Shown here: piece after piece, positions 35,907 through 45,716 of the stretch
Position numbering within the stretch: the first letter of the stretch is position 1
How the letters are laid out: each line of letters starts with the position of its first letter
DNA from: Shimia sp.
GTDB lineage: Bacteria; Pseudomonadota; Alphaproteobacteria; Rhodobacterales; Rhodobacteraceae
Reading direction: 5' to 3'
Assembly: GCF_022448905.1 (NCBI RefSeq)
Contig: NZ_JAKVCW010000007.1
Coordinates: 62,001 to 126,000, forward strand
Length of the DNA stretch: 64,000 bases
Translations under genes and position numbers: made by a program
The notes under the pieces: model-generated
Seen by the model: the letters and a program-made list of their open reading frames with translations, nothing else
The model's database searches: none
Told to the model about the DNA's origin: nothing

Positions 35907-37444
35907 AGCCCATCCGCCTGATGCGCGGCTTTCTGACCGTGGGCTTCTGGACTCTGCTGAGCCGTGTGCTGGGCTTTGTCCGAGAGATCTTGATTCTGAA
36001 CTACATCGGCCCTGGCCCTCTACTGGACGCCTTTGTGGCGGCCTTTCGCCTGCCCAACATGTTCCGCCGCTTCTTTGCCGAAGGCGCGTTCAACGCCGCC
36101 TTTGTGCCGATGTTTTCCAAAAAGCTGGAGGGCGAAGAAGACGCGGAACATTTTGCTAGCGAGGCCCTGAGCCTGCTGTTTGCCGCAGTGATGACCCTCA
36201 CCGCTCTCGGCATGATCTTCATGCCCGCGCTGGTCTGGCTTACGGCGGAAGGCTTTGCCGGAGACGCGCGGTTTGACCTGACGGTGGGCTATGGCCGCAT
36301 CGTCTTCCCCTACATCTTTTTCATGTCCTTGGGCGCGTTGTTCTCCGGCGTGCTCAATGCCACCGGCCGCTTTGCCGCCGCCGCAGCAGCCCCGGTGCTG
36401 CTCAACATTCTGATCATCCCTGCCCTGATCCTCGGGCATCTGTCGGGTGGCCCTGTCATCACCTGGCTGATCTGGACCATTCCCGTCGCCGGCGTGGCCC
36501 AGCTTGCTTTGGTCTGGATTGCCAGCCGCAAAGCCGGCCTGCGCATCAAACTGCGCCTGCCCAAATGGACGCCCGACATGGCCCGCATGGTCCGCGTCGC
36601 TGTGCCCGCCGCGCTGGCCTCCGGCGTAATGCAGATCAACCTTGTGGTTGGGCAAATCGTGGCCTCCAACACTGAAGGCGCCGTGAGCTGGCTCTATGCC
36701 GCAGATCGCCTGTACCAACTGCCCCTTGGTGTGATCGGCATCGCCATCGGCATTGTTCTGCTCCCAGATCTCTCCCGTCGCTTGAAAGCCAACGACGATG
36801 TCGGGGCTCAAAACGCCTTCTCGCGCGCCAGCGAGTTTGCGATGTTCCTGACCCTCCCCTGTGCCGTGGCATTCCTCGTCATCCCGCTGCCGATTGTCTC
36901 CGTGCTTTATGAACGCGGCGCAACCGGCTCTGATGACACCGCCGCCATCTCGGTCGCTTTGGCGATTTACGCGCTTGGTCTGCCAGCTTTCGTCCTGCAA
37001 AAGCTATTGCAACCGCTGTTTTTTGCCCGCGAAGACACCAAGCGCCCGTTCCACTACGCCGTCTGGGCCATGGTGGTGAACGCCGTGCTGGCCTTTGGGT
37101 TGGCGCCCTACATCCAATGGATGGCCCCTGCCATTGCCGCCACCGTCTCCGCCTGGATCATGGTGGCTCAACTCGGCTTTGGCGCGCGCGGCTACGGTCA
37201 AGTGGCCAAGTTTGACACCCGCCTGCGCAAACGCCTTTGGCGCATCTGTCTGGCCTCCGCCGCCATGGGCGGCGCGCTCTGGGTGACCTGGGTCATTCTG
37301 GTGCCGTGGTTCGGCCTTCCCGGCTGGCGCTACGTGGCTTTGCTGATCCTGCTCACGCTCGGCGCGGTTGTTTATTTTGCCGTCGGCCGCCTGATTGGCG
37401 CCTATGTTCCCAGCGAATTGAGGGCTGCTGCCCGCCGTGGTTGA
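35903..37444 (+). CDS. murJ: Lipid II flippase MurJ
   Basis: 513 residues with about 14 membrane helices. MOP-superfamily MurJ marks include GFWTLLSRVLGFVREILI, FRLPNMFRRFFAEGAFNAAFVP with the conserved Arg pair, and YRLPLGVI-like YQLPLGVIGIA. It flips lipid II across the inner membrane for wall synthesis. It is translationally coupled to glnD through an ATGA overlap. Confidence 0.95.
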   Translation: MKPIRLMRGFLTVGFWTLLSRVLGFVREILILNYIGPGPLLDAFVAAFRLPNMFRRFFAEGAFNAAFVPMFSKKLEGEEDAEHFASEALSLLFAAVMTLTALGMIFMPALVWLTAEGFAGDARFDLTVGYGRIVFPYIFFMSLGALFSGVLNATGRFAAAAAAPVLLNILIIPALILGHLSGGPVITWLIWTIPVAGVAQLALVWIASRKAGLRIKLRLPKWTPDMARMVRVAVPAALASGVMQINLVVGQIVASNTEGAVSWLYAADRLYQLPLGVIGIAIGIVLLPDLSRRLKANDDVGAQNAFSRASEFAMFLTLPCAVAFLVIPLPIVSVLYERGATGSDDTAAISVALAIYALGLPAFVLQKLLQPLFFAREDTKRPFHYAVWAMVVNAVLAFGLAPYIQWMAPAIAATVSAWIMVAQLGFGARGYGQVAKFDTRLRKRLWRICLASAAMGGALWVTWVILVPWFGLPGWRYVALLILLTLGAVVYFAVGRLIGAYVPSELRAAARRG

Positions 37445-37539
37445 GCGGGCACAAACCGACAAATAGACTCAGAAACCAGTTGCTCCCGCCCCCTAATGTG
37501 CCGTTAACCTTAGGCATTCTTTAATCTCGGGAGTGAGAC

Positions 37540-38088
37540 ATGAATAATTGGATCGTAATGTTGATCGTCGGCATCTTGGCCGTGGTCTTGGGTGTTCTGG
37601 CCTTAGCCAACCCTTTCGCCGCCTCGGTAACCGCCACAGTCTTTGCAGGCTGGAGCTTCCTTTTCCTGGGCGCATTTCAAACCTTTGCCGCCTTTAGCGC
37701 GCCGTCGACTGGCGCAAAAATCGCCGGTGTGATCCTGGGTGTACTCGCCTTGGTCATCGGCGTGCACATCATCGCACAACCGCTTCAGGGCCTGCTTTCC
37801 CTGACCTTCGCCGCAGGCATTCTGTTCCTTGTATCCGGCGTGTTCAAAGGCGTGTTTGGCTTTTCCAACTTCGAAGGCAGCGCCCGCTGGGCCTTGCTGC
37901 TGTCCGGTCTGGTCTCGGTGATCCTGGGCCTGATGGTGCTGAACAACTTCCCACAATCCGCAGCTGTTCTGCTGGGTGTGTTGCTGGCCATCGAACTTCT
38001 GTCCAACGGCATCAGCGCCATCGCACTGGCCTTTGCCGTGCGCAGCGCCAACAACGCCGAAGAGACTCCTCAAGAAGACGCCGCCTAA
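37540..38088 (+). CDS. HdeD-family (DUF308) membrane protein
   Basis: 182 residues with six predicted membrane helices arranged as DUF308 repeats: ILAVVLGVLALANPFAA, ILGVLALVIGVHIIAQPL and LVSVILGLMVLNNFPQSA. HdeD of E. coli is an acid-stress membrane protein, but most relatives are untested. GGGAG precedes the ATG. It converges with the rhomboid-like gene, leaving only 9 bases between stops and no terminator. Confidence 0.85.
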   Translation: MNNWIVMLIVGILAVVLGVLALANPFAASVTATVFAGWSFLFLGAFQTFAAFSAPSTGAKIAGVILGVLALVIGVHIIAQPLQGLLSLTFAAGILFLVSGVFKGVFGFSNFEGSARWALLLSGLVSVILGLMVLNNFPQSAAVLLGVLLAIELLSNGISAIALAFAVRSANNAEETPQEDAA

Positions 38089-38097
38089 GCGGTCATA

Positions 38098-38784
38098 TCA
38101 CTGGCGGCGGATCTTTTCGCGGATCCGCTGCCACCCTCCAGGGATCAGCGCAAAAGACATCAAGAACCCTGCGCCAAAGCCGATCACATCGGCGACCCAA
38201 TCCGGACTGCCTCCAAAAATCAGGTTAAAGCCCAACTGAATGGCCACCAGCATGCCAATCAGCGAAAACGCTCGAGCTTGTGGTGCGCCCACCTCTCCGA
38301 GGCTGGTCCACAGCAAAAACGTAAACGCCCCGATCAGCCCATAAACACCAGGGTAGCTGCCCAATAGCGGCGTCGGGCTGTCTAAAATCACCGCGTAGCC
38401 CAGCGCACCTACGACACCGGAAAGCACAAAGATCGCCAAGGTTGCCCAACCGGAGAACACCTCCCCGACCATCTTGCCCATTGCTAATAGCAACACACCG
38501 CCAAACAGCGCATGGGTGAAGTTGTAGTGCACAAACAGATAGCTCACAAAACGGATCATATGTTCTGCCGGATACACTCCGTTGGAGACCATCCAATCAA
38601 AAATGTCCGGAGAAAACGCGTAGCGCTGAATGGCATCCAGCCGCCAACCCACCGATGCCGGTCCTCCGACAATGCCTTGGGCACCAAACCACAAGGTGGC
38701 TTCCACACCGACCAGCAACAAAAACAACGCCGTCACCACCGGCGGCAACGGGTTCACGGGGCTTTGATCATCTGGGTGCGACAT
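38098..38784 (-). CDS. Rhomboid-fold membrane protein lacking the catalytic Ser-His dyad
   Basis: 228 residues from the ATG at 38784, which follows AAGGAG; the open frame extends further but over the trpS leader. Six membrane helices. The rhomboid H-x4-H element (FVHYNFTH, His86 and His91) and the GWR loop are retained. The usual G-x-S-G on helix 4 reads GSYPG, so the nucleophile position is Tyr144. The usual A-H-x-x-G on helix 6 reads ADVIG, so the His position is Asp199. It is therefore probably not a protease. Confidence 0.85.
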   Translation of the reverse strand: MSHPDDQSPVNPLPPVVTALFLLLVGVEATLWFGAQGIVGGPASVGWRLDAIQRYAFSPDIFDWMVSNGVYPAEHMIRFVSYLFVHYNFTHALFGGVLLLAMGKMVGEVFSGWATLAIFVLSGVVGALGYAVILDSPTPLLGSYPGVYGLIGAFTFLLWTSLGEVGAPQARAFSLIGMLVAIQLGFNLIFGGSPDWVADVIGFGAGFLMSFALIPGGWQRIREKIRRQ

Positions 38785-38884
38785 GCCTGTACTCCTTACC
38801 CGCCCTGCTTGCCGGTCCGGCTTGACGGTGTTTGGCCTCGGAGATAAGCCAAGCAGGCTAACAAATCCAGATGGAGTATTTCCA

Positions 38885-39922
38885 ATGAACGAGGCGGTCC
38901 AAACGTCCTCCACCTTTACCCCACGCGTCTTTTCCGGGATTCAACCCTCGGGCGGTCTGACGCTGGGCAATTACCTCGGCGCGATGAAGCGCTTTGTTGA
39001 TATGCAAGAGGCTGGCACGCATGAAACTGTGTTCTGCATGGTTGACCTGCACGCCATCACAGTCTGGCAAGACCCTGCCAAGCTGCAACGCGCCACCCGC
39101 GAACTCTGCGCCGGTTTCATTGCCGCAGGCATCGACCCGAAAAAATCGATCTTGTTCAACCAATCCGCCGCGCCGGAACACGCACAACTGGCATGGATCT
39201 TCAACTGCGTCGCCCGCATGGGCTGGATGCAGCGCATGACCCAATGGAAAGACAAAGCTGGTAAAAATTCGCAAAACGCTTCGCTGGGCCTGTTTGCCTA
39301 CCCGGCGCTCATGGCGGCGGACATTCTGATCTACCACGCCACCCACGTGCCCGTGGGCGAGGACCAGAAACAGCACCTTGAGTTGACGCGCGATGTCGCC
39401 ACCAAGTTCAACCACGACTATGGCGTGGACTTCTTCCCAATCACCGAACCGGTGATCGAGGGCGCGGCCACCCGTGTGATGTCCTTCCGCGATGGCACCA
39501 AAAAGATGTCCAAGTCCGACCCGTCCGATGCTTCCCGCATCAACATGACCGACGACGCGGACACCATCGCCAAGAAAATCCGCAAGGCCAAAACCGACCC
39601 GGAAGCTCTGCCATCTGAGGCCAAAGGTCTGGAAGAGCGTCCCGAGGCCCGCAACCTGGTCAACATCTACGCAGGTCTGTCTGGCCTGACCGTGGATCAG
39701 GTTCTGGCCGATGTCGGCGGCAAGCAATTCTCCGAGTTCAAGCCAATGCTCTCTGACCTCGCAGTGTCCAAACTGTCCCCAATCAGCACGGAAATGGCCC
39801 GCCTGATGGAGCATCAGGACGAGATCGACAAGATCCTCGCCCACGGCGCAGGTCAGGCCCGCGAAATCGCCGCGCCAATCCTGAAAAAGACCTACGAAAT
39901 TGTCGGCATGGTCGGCGCGTAA
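38885..39922 (+). CDS. trpS: Tryptophanyl-tRNA synthetase
   Basis: 345 residues from the ATG at 38885 with GGAG eight bases upstream. Class I motifs are [16 protein letters not shown], with TLGN as the HIGH counterpart, and KKMSKSDPS as KMSKS. The segment [18 protein letters not shown] is typical of bacterial TrpRS. It charges tRNA-Trp. Followed by a strong terminator. No leader or attenuator was seen. Confidence 0.96.
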   Translation: MNEAVQTSSTFTPRVFSGIQPSGGLTLGNYLGAMKRFVDMQEAGTHETVFCMVDLHAITVWQDPAKLQRATRELCAGFIAAGIDPKKSILFNQSAAPEHAQLAWIFNCVARMGWMQRMTQWKDKAGKNSQNASLGLFAYPALMAADILIYHATHVPVGEDQKQHLELTRDVATKFNHDYGVDFFPITEPVIEGAATRVMSFRDGTKKMSKSDPSDASRINMTDDADTIAKKIRKAKTDPEALPSEAKGLEERPEARNLVNIYAGLSGLTVDQVLADVGGKQFSEFKPMLSDLAVSKLSPISTEMARLMEHQDEIDKILAHGAGQAREIAAPILKKTYEIVGMVGA

Positions 39923-39947
39923 GTTTTCCACATCACTGCAAACAATC

Positions 39948-39972
39948 AGCCCCGCCACTGGCGGGGCTTTTT
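39948..39972 (+). terminator. Rho-independent terminator of trpS
   Basis: AGCCCCGCC pairs perfectly with GGCGGGGCT around a 3-base loop and is followed by a T-run. Confidence 0.92.
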
Positions 39973-39980
39973 GTTGGCCC

Positions 39981-40523
39981 TCAGTTGCCCCCCAAAGCGC
40001 GCTCCAAAAACAGCGCCTCCTGGTCCCCAAACGTGCCCGTCACCGGGTTGTCAAACCCAACCTTTTCAGCCACCCGCACAGACGCCGCATGGGCCGGATC
40101 AAAGATCGCACAGGCCATCGGAAACTCCTTGGCGAGCACATCATCCGCCCAGGCCATCACCGCCCTAACAGCCTCCGTCGCCAGCCCCTGCCCCTGCGCC
40201 GAGGTTTTTAACGCCCAACCGGCTTCCGGCTTGCCATGCACGCTTGGCTGAGAGTCCCGATGGTAATCCGCCAACCCGGCCTCGCCCACAAACGTGCCAT
40301 CCACCTTGCTCTCCAGCACCCAGTAGCCATAGCCCAGCGCCTGCCAATGCCCGATATACCGCAACAGTCGCGACCACGACTCCGCCGCTGTCGACGGCAC
40401 ACCCGAAATCCGCGCCACAACCTCCGGATCCGCCCACATCGCGGCGCTATCCTCAAAATCCGTCAGCTCATGCCCGCGCAGGATCAGCCGATCCGTTTCA
40501 AGCCTTGGTACCATTGCTGTCAT
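39981..40523 (-). CDS. GNAT-family N-acetyltransferase (RimJ/RimL-like)
   Basis: 180 residues from the ATG at 40523, which follows GAGGGAG; a longer frame to 40592 is not needed. It begins RLETDRLILRGHELTDFEDSA and has the acetyl-CoA loop GWALKTSAQGQGLATEAVRA and a C-terminal VAEKVGFD, as in the Acetyltransf_3 group. Substrate not predictable. It converges on trpS. Confidence 0.85.
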   Translation of the reverse strand: MTAMVPRLETDRLILRGHELTDFEDSAAMWADPEVVARISGVPSTAAESWSRLLRYIGHWQALGYGYWVLESKVDGTFVGEAGLADYHRDSQPSVHGKPEAGWALKTSAQGQGLATEAVRAVMAWADDVLAKEFPMACAIFDPAHAASVRVAEKVGFDNPVTGTFGDQEALFLERALGGN

Positions 40524-40709
40524 TTTCTCTCCCTCGCCGCGTACTTTGTTGTGGCCAACTTCGACCAATACGCGCGATATGTAAGCTCTCACTGCCGCCC
40601 ATCAAAACGAAGTCCTCCCTCCGCATTTCCGCACATAATCCGCGCCAAATCGCAAGTTTTCAGCGCCCAGCGCCGCGCCTACCTTTGTTGCCAACAAAGG
40701 AGACCTCTC

Positions 40710-41195
40710 ATGCCCGCGCCTTACGCCCCCTCCGCCCGCATTGGCCACGTACATCTGAAAGTCGCCGACCTTGACCGCGCGATCGCCTTCTATGCCGATG
40801 TCCTGGGCTTCGAAGTCCAAACCCGCCTCGGCAACGATGCCGCCTTCCTCGGATCAGACGGCTACCATCACCACATCGGCCTCAACACCTGGCGCAGCAA
40901 GGGCAGCGGCCCCGCGCCGGAACACCACACCGGCCTGTTCCACACTGCCATCCTCTACCCCTCTCGCGCCGACCTCGCGACCGCCGTGCAGCGGGTCATT
41001 GCCGCCGGCTATCCAGTGCTGGGAGCCTCTGATCATGGCGTGTCCGAAGCCATCTACTTCAACGACCCAGACGGCAACGGAGTCGAACTTTACCGAGATC
41101 GCCACACCGCCGAGTGGCCGCGCCACAAAGATGGCAGCCTACAAATGTACAGCCATCCACTGAAACTCGAAGCCCTTCTGGCAGAGGCGGCTTAA
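40710..41195 (+). CDS. VOC-family protein, catechol-2,3-dioxygenase-like
   Basis: 161 residues from the ATG at 40710 after AAAGGAG. It has IGHVHLKVADLDRAIAFYADVLGFEV at the start, the HHIGLNTW segment mid-protein, and NDPDGNGVELYRDR near the end. Candidate metal ligands are His in GHVHLK, the central His cluster and Glu in VELY. It resembles YfiE/CatE-type ring-cleavage-like enzymes, but the substrate is unknown. It diverges from the GNAT gene. Confidence 0.82.
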   Translation: MPAPYAPSARIGHVHLKVADLDRAIAFYADVLGFEVQTRLGNDAAFLGSDGYHHHIGLNTWRSKGSGPAPEHHTGLFHTAILYPSRADLATAVQRVIAAGYPVLGASDHGVSEAIYFNDPDGNGVELYRDRHTAEWPRHKDGSLQMYSHPLKLEALLAEAA

Positions 41196-41204
41196 CGCCG
41201 GGCA

Positions 41205-41260
41205 GCGTCACAAAACTGCAAACAGCTTGTCACGAATCTGAATCAGCGACCTCCTAGTCT
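41205..41260 (+). promoter_or_regulatory. Two Pho-box-like repeats and -10 element upstream of phoX
   Basis: GCGTCACAAAACTGCAAA (41205-41222) and TTGTCACGAATCTGAATC (41227-41244) each resemble the CTGTCAT-N4-CTGTCAT PhoB box and are offset by 22 bases. TAGTCT (41255-41260) lies 10 bases further, the distance expected for a PhoB-activated promoter without a -35. Confidence 0.5.
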
Positions 41261-41297
41261 TGGCATCAACCAAAGATCCAAGCCTACGGAGCCAGGA

Positions 41298-43196
41298 ATG
41301 TCCTCTGACCACCAAATTGACGACCTGTCATTTGACGAAATCGACGAGCTGATCTCGCCTCGCGCGGAAGAAACCGACTTTGACCGCATCGTGGAAACCG
41401 CCTTCTCTCGTCGTGGCTTCCTGGGCGGTGTGATGACCTTTGGCCTCGGCTCTTTTCTGGTCGGCACAACAGCCCTGACCCGCGAGGCCGTGGCCGCTGG
41501 AGATCGCTTTGGCTTCACCCAGGTTGCCGCCAACACAGAGGACACCATCACCGTGCCAGACGGCTTTGAGTGGGAACAAGTTGTGACCTGGGGCGATCCG
41601 CTCTTCTCTGACGCCCCGGCTTTTGACGAAGCCACACGCGGCACCGCGGCTTCTCAGGCGCGTGCCTTTGGTGACAACAACGACGGCATGTCGATCTTCA
41701 CCAAAGATGGCCGCACCGTCATGGCCATCAACAACGAATACACCAACCGCAAAATCCTTTGGGGCAACAACCCCGAGGGCAAGTGGGTGTCCGACGACGA
41801 TGTGCAAAAAGGCATGAACGCCCACGGCGTGTCTGTCTTCGAAGTGGCCCGCGACGAGAGCGGCAACTGGCAGGTGGTGGTCGACAGCGACCTGAACCGC
41901 CGCATCACACCGCAAACCGATATGGACCTGACCGGCCCTGCCGCTGGCCATGACCTGTTGAAAACCGAGGCAGATCCTACCGGCACCACCACCAAAGGCA
42001 CCTGGAACAACTGCGGCAACGGCGAAACCCCGTGGGGCACCTACCTGACCTGCGAAGAAAACTTCAACGGCTACTTCTCCGCTGAAGATGAAGCGCATGA
42101 GGTCTCTGCAGAGCTGAAGCGCTACGGTGTATCCTCCAAAGACTGGGGTTACGGCTGGGCCAAGGTGGATCCGCGCTTTGACGTCTCCAAAAACCCAAAT
42201 GAGCCAAACCGCGCGGGCTATGTGGTCGAAATCGACCCGTTTGACCCAACCTCCACGCCAAAGAAACGCACCGCTCTGGGCCGCTTCAAGCATGAAAACG
42301 CCGCCGTGGTGTTGGCGGCCAACGGCAAAGCGGTTGTCTACCTCGGCGACGATGAGCGCGGCGAATTCCTCTACCGATTTGTCTCTCACGGCACCTACTC
42401 TGCCACCGGCGACAACAGCGATCTTCTGGAAAGTGGCGACTTGTTTGTCGCCAAGTTCTTTGATGACATGCGCGGCGAATGGCTGGCCCTAACGCCCGAC
42501 ACCACCGGCATGTCCGACGCGGAAATCCGCATCCATACCCGTCAGGCCGCGTCCAAAGTTGGCGCAACCACGATGGACCGCCCAGAATGGGTGGCGGTGA
42601 ACCCAACCAAGGCAGAAGCCTTTGTTGCGCTCACCAACAACAAGAACCGGGGCAAAAAGCCAAACGCTGGCGGCGATGACACCTCGGCCAACGGGCCAAA
42701 CCCACGTGTCGAAAACCACTACGGCCAGATCGCCCGCTGGATGCCCGACAACGAAGACCACAGCGCCAACGGTTTTAGCTGGAACCTCTTCGCGCTGGCC
42801 GGGAACCCGGATGTGCATGATGATGCATATGCAGGCAGCGAGAACATCAATGCCGGAAATATGTTCAATTCCCCGGATGGCATGGCCTTTGACAGCACCG
42901 GCCTGTTGTGGATCCAGACCGACGGCAAATATTCTAACGAAGGCGACTTTGCGGGCATGGGCAACAACCAGATGCTTGCGGGCGACACCGTCACCGGTGA
43001 AATCCGCCGCTTCCTGGTTGGCCCCAAAGAATGTGAAGTCACCGGAGTTTGCTGGTCCCCGGATCGCCGCACCATGTTTGTCGGCATTCAGCACCCGGGT
43101 GAAAAAGGCAACTCCCACTTCCCGGATGGCGGCACCTCCGTGCCACGGTCTGGTGTTTTTGCGGTACGTCGCACAGACGGCGGCCTCATTGGATAA
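41298..43196 (+). CDS. phoX: PhoX-family (DUF839) alkaline phosphatase, Tat-exported
   Basis: 632 residues. The N-terminus carries a twin-arginine signal, SRRGFLGG at residues 37-44, after an acidic lead. The PhoX body has WGTYLTCEENFNGYF, RFKHENAAVV with the active-site region, and CEVTGVCWSPDRRTMFVGIQHPGE near the end. PhoX releases phosphate from organic esters in the periplasm and uses calcium and iron; it is common in marine bacteria. Pho-box-like repeats lie upstream and a strong terminator downstream. Confidence 0.92.
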   Translation: MSSDHQIDDLSFDEIDELISPRAEETDFDRIVETAFSRRGFLGGVMTFGLGSFLVGTTALTREAVAAGDRFGFTQVAANTEDTITVPDGFEWEQVVTWGDPLFSDAPAFDEATRGTAASQARAFGDNNDGMSIFTKDGRTVMAINNEYTNRKILWGNNPEGKWVSDDDVQKGMNAHGVSVFEVARDESGNWQVVVDSDLNRRITPQTDMDLTGPAAGHDLLKTEADPTGTTTKGTWNNCGNGETPWGTYLTCEENFNGYFSAEDEAHEVSAELKRYGVSSKDWGYGWAKVDPRFDVSKNPNEPNRAGYVVEIDPFDPTSTPKKRTALGRFKHENAAVVLAANGKAVVYLGDDERGEFLYRFVSHGTYSATGDNSDLLESGDLFVAKFFDDMRGEWLALTPDTTGMSDAEIRIHTRQAASKVGATTMDRPEWVAVNPTKAEAFVALTNNKNRGKKPNAGGDDTSANGPNPRVENHYGQIARWMPDNEDHSANGFSWNLFALAGNPDVHDDAYAGSENINAGNMFNSPDGMAFDSTGLLWIQTDGKYSNEGDFAGMGNNQMLAGDTVTGEIRRFLVGPKECEVTGVCWSPDRRTMFVGIQHPGEKGNSHFPDGGTSVPRSGVFAVRRTDGGLIG

Positions 43197-43261
43197 CAAC
43201 GACGCAAATTCTGACTACCCAAATACCTTTTTACATCCCGCTTTTTAGCACCAAACCTTTG

Positions 43262-43296
43262 GCCCCTGACCACCCCCTGGTCGGGGGCTTTCCTTT
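43262..43296 (+). terminator. Rho-independent terminator of phoX
   Basis: GCCCCTGACC pairs with GGTCGGGGGC (one wobble) around a 7-base loop, followed by a T-rich stretch. Confidence 0.85.
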
Positions 43297-43310
43297 TACA
43301 ATGGGAGCGC

Positions 43311-44039
43311 TTAACCGCGCCCGATGTAAGGCATCTTGGTCGCCATCACTGTCATGAACTGCACATTTGCATTGAGCGACATCTCCGCCATATGCAGCAC
43401 AGACCGCGCCGCATCCTGCACATCCATCGTGGCATTGGGGGCTTTGCCATCCGCCACCAGCGCCGCGTTCAACCCCGCCACCATATCGGTCTCCGCGTTG
43501 CCAATATCGATCTGACCACAGGCAATGTCATACGGCCGCCCGTCCAGCGACAAGGCCCGGGTCAGCCCGGTTACCGCATGTTTTGTGAGCGTGTAGCATA
43601 CCGAACCTTCGCGTGGCACATGCGCGCTGAGTGACCCATTGTTGATGATCCGCCCGCCCTGCGGCACCTGCCGCCGCATCTGCGCATAGGCCAGCTTGGC
43701 GGCAATAAACATGCCGCGCACATTGATATCCAGCACCTGGTCAAAGCCGCCCAGATCGATCTCATCAATCGACCCGGCAGGGCCAAACATGCCTGCATTG
43801 TTGAACAGCGCATCCAGACGTTCGGCGCGCGCCACAAACCGCGCAAACGCGCTCTCCATCGCCGCCGCGTCGGTCACATCCGCCACCAACGGCACCGCGT
43901 TCACATACTCGTCGGCTATCGCTTGCAGCTTCTCTTCGCTGCGCGCCAACACACCAACCCGCCAACCAGCGTCCAGAAAGGCCACCGCTGTCGCCCTGCC
44001 AATCCCCTGGCTCGCGCCGGTCACAATGATGCTCTTCAC
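43311..44039 (-). CDS. Short-chain dehydrogenase/reductase
   Basis: 242 residues starting at a GTG that overlaps the helicase stop by 4 bases (GTGA). The cofactor motif is TGASQGIGRATAV, then NNAG at the beta-4 position, catalytic Ser in NNGSLSAHVPREG, and Y-x3-K in CYTLTKHAV. The reaction is NAD(P)-linked oxidation or reduction of an unknown alcohol or ketone. Translational coupling with the helicase is probably not functional kinship. Confidence 0.9.
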   Translation of the reverse strand: MKSIIVTGASQGIGRATAVAFLDAGWRVGVLARSEEKLQAIADEYVNAVPLVADVTDAAAMESAFARFVARAERLDALFNNAGMFGPAGSIDEIDLGGFDQVLDINVRGMFIAAKLAYAQMRRQVPQGGRIINNGSLSAHVPREGSVCYTLTKHAVTGLTRALSLDGRPYDIACGQIDIGNAETDMVAGLNAALVADGKAPNATMDVQDAARSVLHMAEMSLNANVQFMTVMATKMPYIGRG

Positions 44040-45568
44040 GCGCTTTCCTCCTGCGCCATCAACTCCAGCGGCGCAGGCGCCACCGTCAAATCACTCACGT
44101 CCAGCGGCCCCGACGGCTTTGCCAGCCGATTGCGCACCACCCAATGCAGCCGCTCGCTCGCCCGCGTAATCGCCACATAAGCCAACCGCTTCCACAACGG
44201 CTGCCCCGCCTCGCTGCGGTTCATGCGTGCAGCCACATAAAGGTCCGGCGCAAACACCTGCACGTTCTCCCACTGAGAGCCCTGCGCCTTGTGAATGGTC
44301 ACCGCCGCCCCGTGCAGGAACGTTGCCCCCATCCGCGCCGCATAGGGAATAAACGGCTCTTCTTCATCCGGCATCTCGATCTTCACAATCGACGCCGCCG
44401 ACACGCGCGGATCCTCCGCGCCCATCACATGCAGCCGCGAAAACCCCGGCTTGCGGCCCGGCCCCAGATAAATCACCTGCGCGCCTTTGATCAGCCCCCG
44501 CGCCTCCAGATCCAGCCGCTTCTTACGGTGTTTCATCGGCAACTCGATCCCGTCACAGATCAGCGGCTCGCCCTCAAGCAGCTCATCTTCCGGCGCGTCA
44601 TGCACCATGCGAAACGCGTTGATCAGCCGGATACGCGTCGCATTGCGCCACACCAACACCGGCGAGCGCGCCATCAGGTCGACCTCAACCCGCTGGGCAA
44701 ACTGCACCCGATCATCCTTGCGCGCGGTGTCCTCCACCATGCGCTCAAAGTCATGGAACTCCAGCTGCGGGTCGGCCAGAGCATGCGCCAGATCCAAAAT
44801 CGGATTGTCCGCGTCCTGGCGGTGAATGCGCTCCAGATTATAGACCGCCGGTGCGGGCAACTTATCAAACACCATCGCGCCCGATTGGTTCACCGGCGCC
44901 AGCTGCGCGGGATCTCCAAACAGCACCAACGTGCTGAAAATCTCTTTCAGATCGTCAAACTGCTTGTCATCCAGCATCGAGCTTTCGTCGATAAACCCGA
45001 TGTCCAGCGGATCATCCCGCCGCTTCCAACCGGTGATGAAATCACTGCCCCGCAGCCCAGCCGCCGCCAAAGCGCCTGGAATGGACTTGTGCAGCTTGTA
45101 AAACTCCGCCGCCCGATCCAGAGCCTCATCTGTGAGCCCCTCAATATCCGGCCGCTCACCATTGTCCGCCAGCCACTCGGCGATCTTCTCATACTCAGGG
45201 TCATAGACCGGCGTATAGATGATCCGGTGAATGGTCGTCGCCGGCACGCCGCGCATCCGCAACACACTCGCCGCTTTGTTGGTCGGCGCCAAAATCGCCA
45301 ACGTCCGGTGATCTTTCTTGCGCTTGCCTTCATAGTCGCCGGAGACAATATCCACCCCCGCGCCTTCCAGCGCCTTCACCATCTCCGACAGCAACAACGT
45401 CTTGCCCGACCCGGCCTTGCCGGTTACCGCGGCAATCGCCTGTTTGCCTTCGGTGGCAGGCGTCAAAAGACCCTCGTCCAAATCCACCCCCAATCCTTTC
45501 AGCAAGGCGGAGATATTGTCGAAGGCCTCGGCCTGGTCATGGCTGAATGTGATGGAGGTACTGCTCAT
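44036..45568 (-). CDS. RecD-like superfamily 1 DNA helicase
   Basis: 510 residues. Walker A is GKAGSGKT (residues 50-57), motif Ia region is ILAPTNKAASVLRMRG, Walker B is IGFIDESSMLDD, motif III is LVLFGDPAQLAPV, and the C-terminal motifs are TIHKAQGSQWENV and YVAITRASERL. This is the SF1B UvrD_C_2/RecD layout without the RecD N-terminal domain. It is probably a stand-alone helicase in DNA repair or replication restart; partner genes are not nearby. Confidence 0.88.
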   Translation of the reverse strand: MSSTSITFSHDQAEAFDNISALLKGLGVDLDEGLLTPATEGKQAIAAVTGKAGSGKTLLLSEMVKALEGAGVDIVSGDYEGKRKKDHRTLAILAPTNKAASVLRMRGVPATTIHRIIYTPVYDPEYEKIAEWLADNGERPDIEGLTDEALDRAAEFYKLHKSIPGALAAAGLRGSDFITGWKRRDDPLDIGFIDESSMLDDKQFDDLKEIFSTLVLFGDPAQLAPVNQSGAMVFDKLPAPAVYNLERIHRQDADNPILDLAHALADPQLEFHDFERMVEDTARKDDRVQFAQRVEVDLMARSPVLVWRNATRIRLINAFRMVHDAPEDELLEGEPLICDGIELPMKHRKKRLDLEARGLIKGAQVIYLGPGRKPGFSRLHVMGAEDPRVSAASIVKIEMPDEEEPFIPYAARMGATFLHGAAVTIHKAQGSQWENVQVFAPDLYVAARMNRSEAGQPLWKRLAYVAITRASERLHWVVRNRLAKPSGPLDVSDLTVAPAPLELMAQEESA

Positions 45569-45716
45569 GGCGCGACCCTATAGCGGGCAGCGATTGGGGG
45601 CCAGCGGGTTTCGTCTTGTACCCGAAACAAAGGCCACAAACGCGCCGTCAGACAGCGCCAGACCTCCCCAACTATAGACCCCCTTTAATTTGCCTTTCTA
45701 ATCCCTTCGCCTCTCA

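Noticed and set aside
44144..45583. 479-codon frame opposite the helicase gene
   Set aside because: Arg/His/Gln-rich shadow; the helicase motifs on the minus strand are complete.
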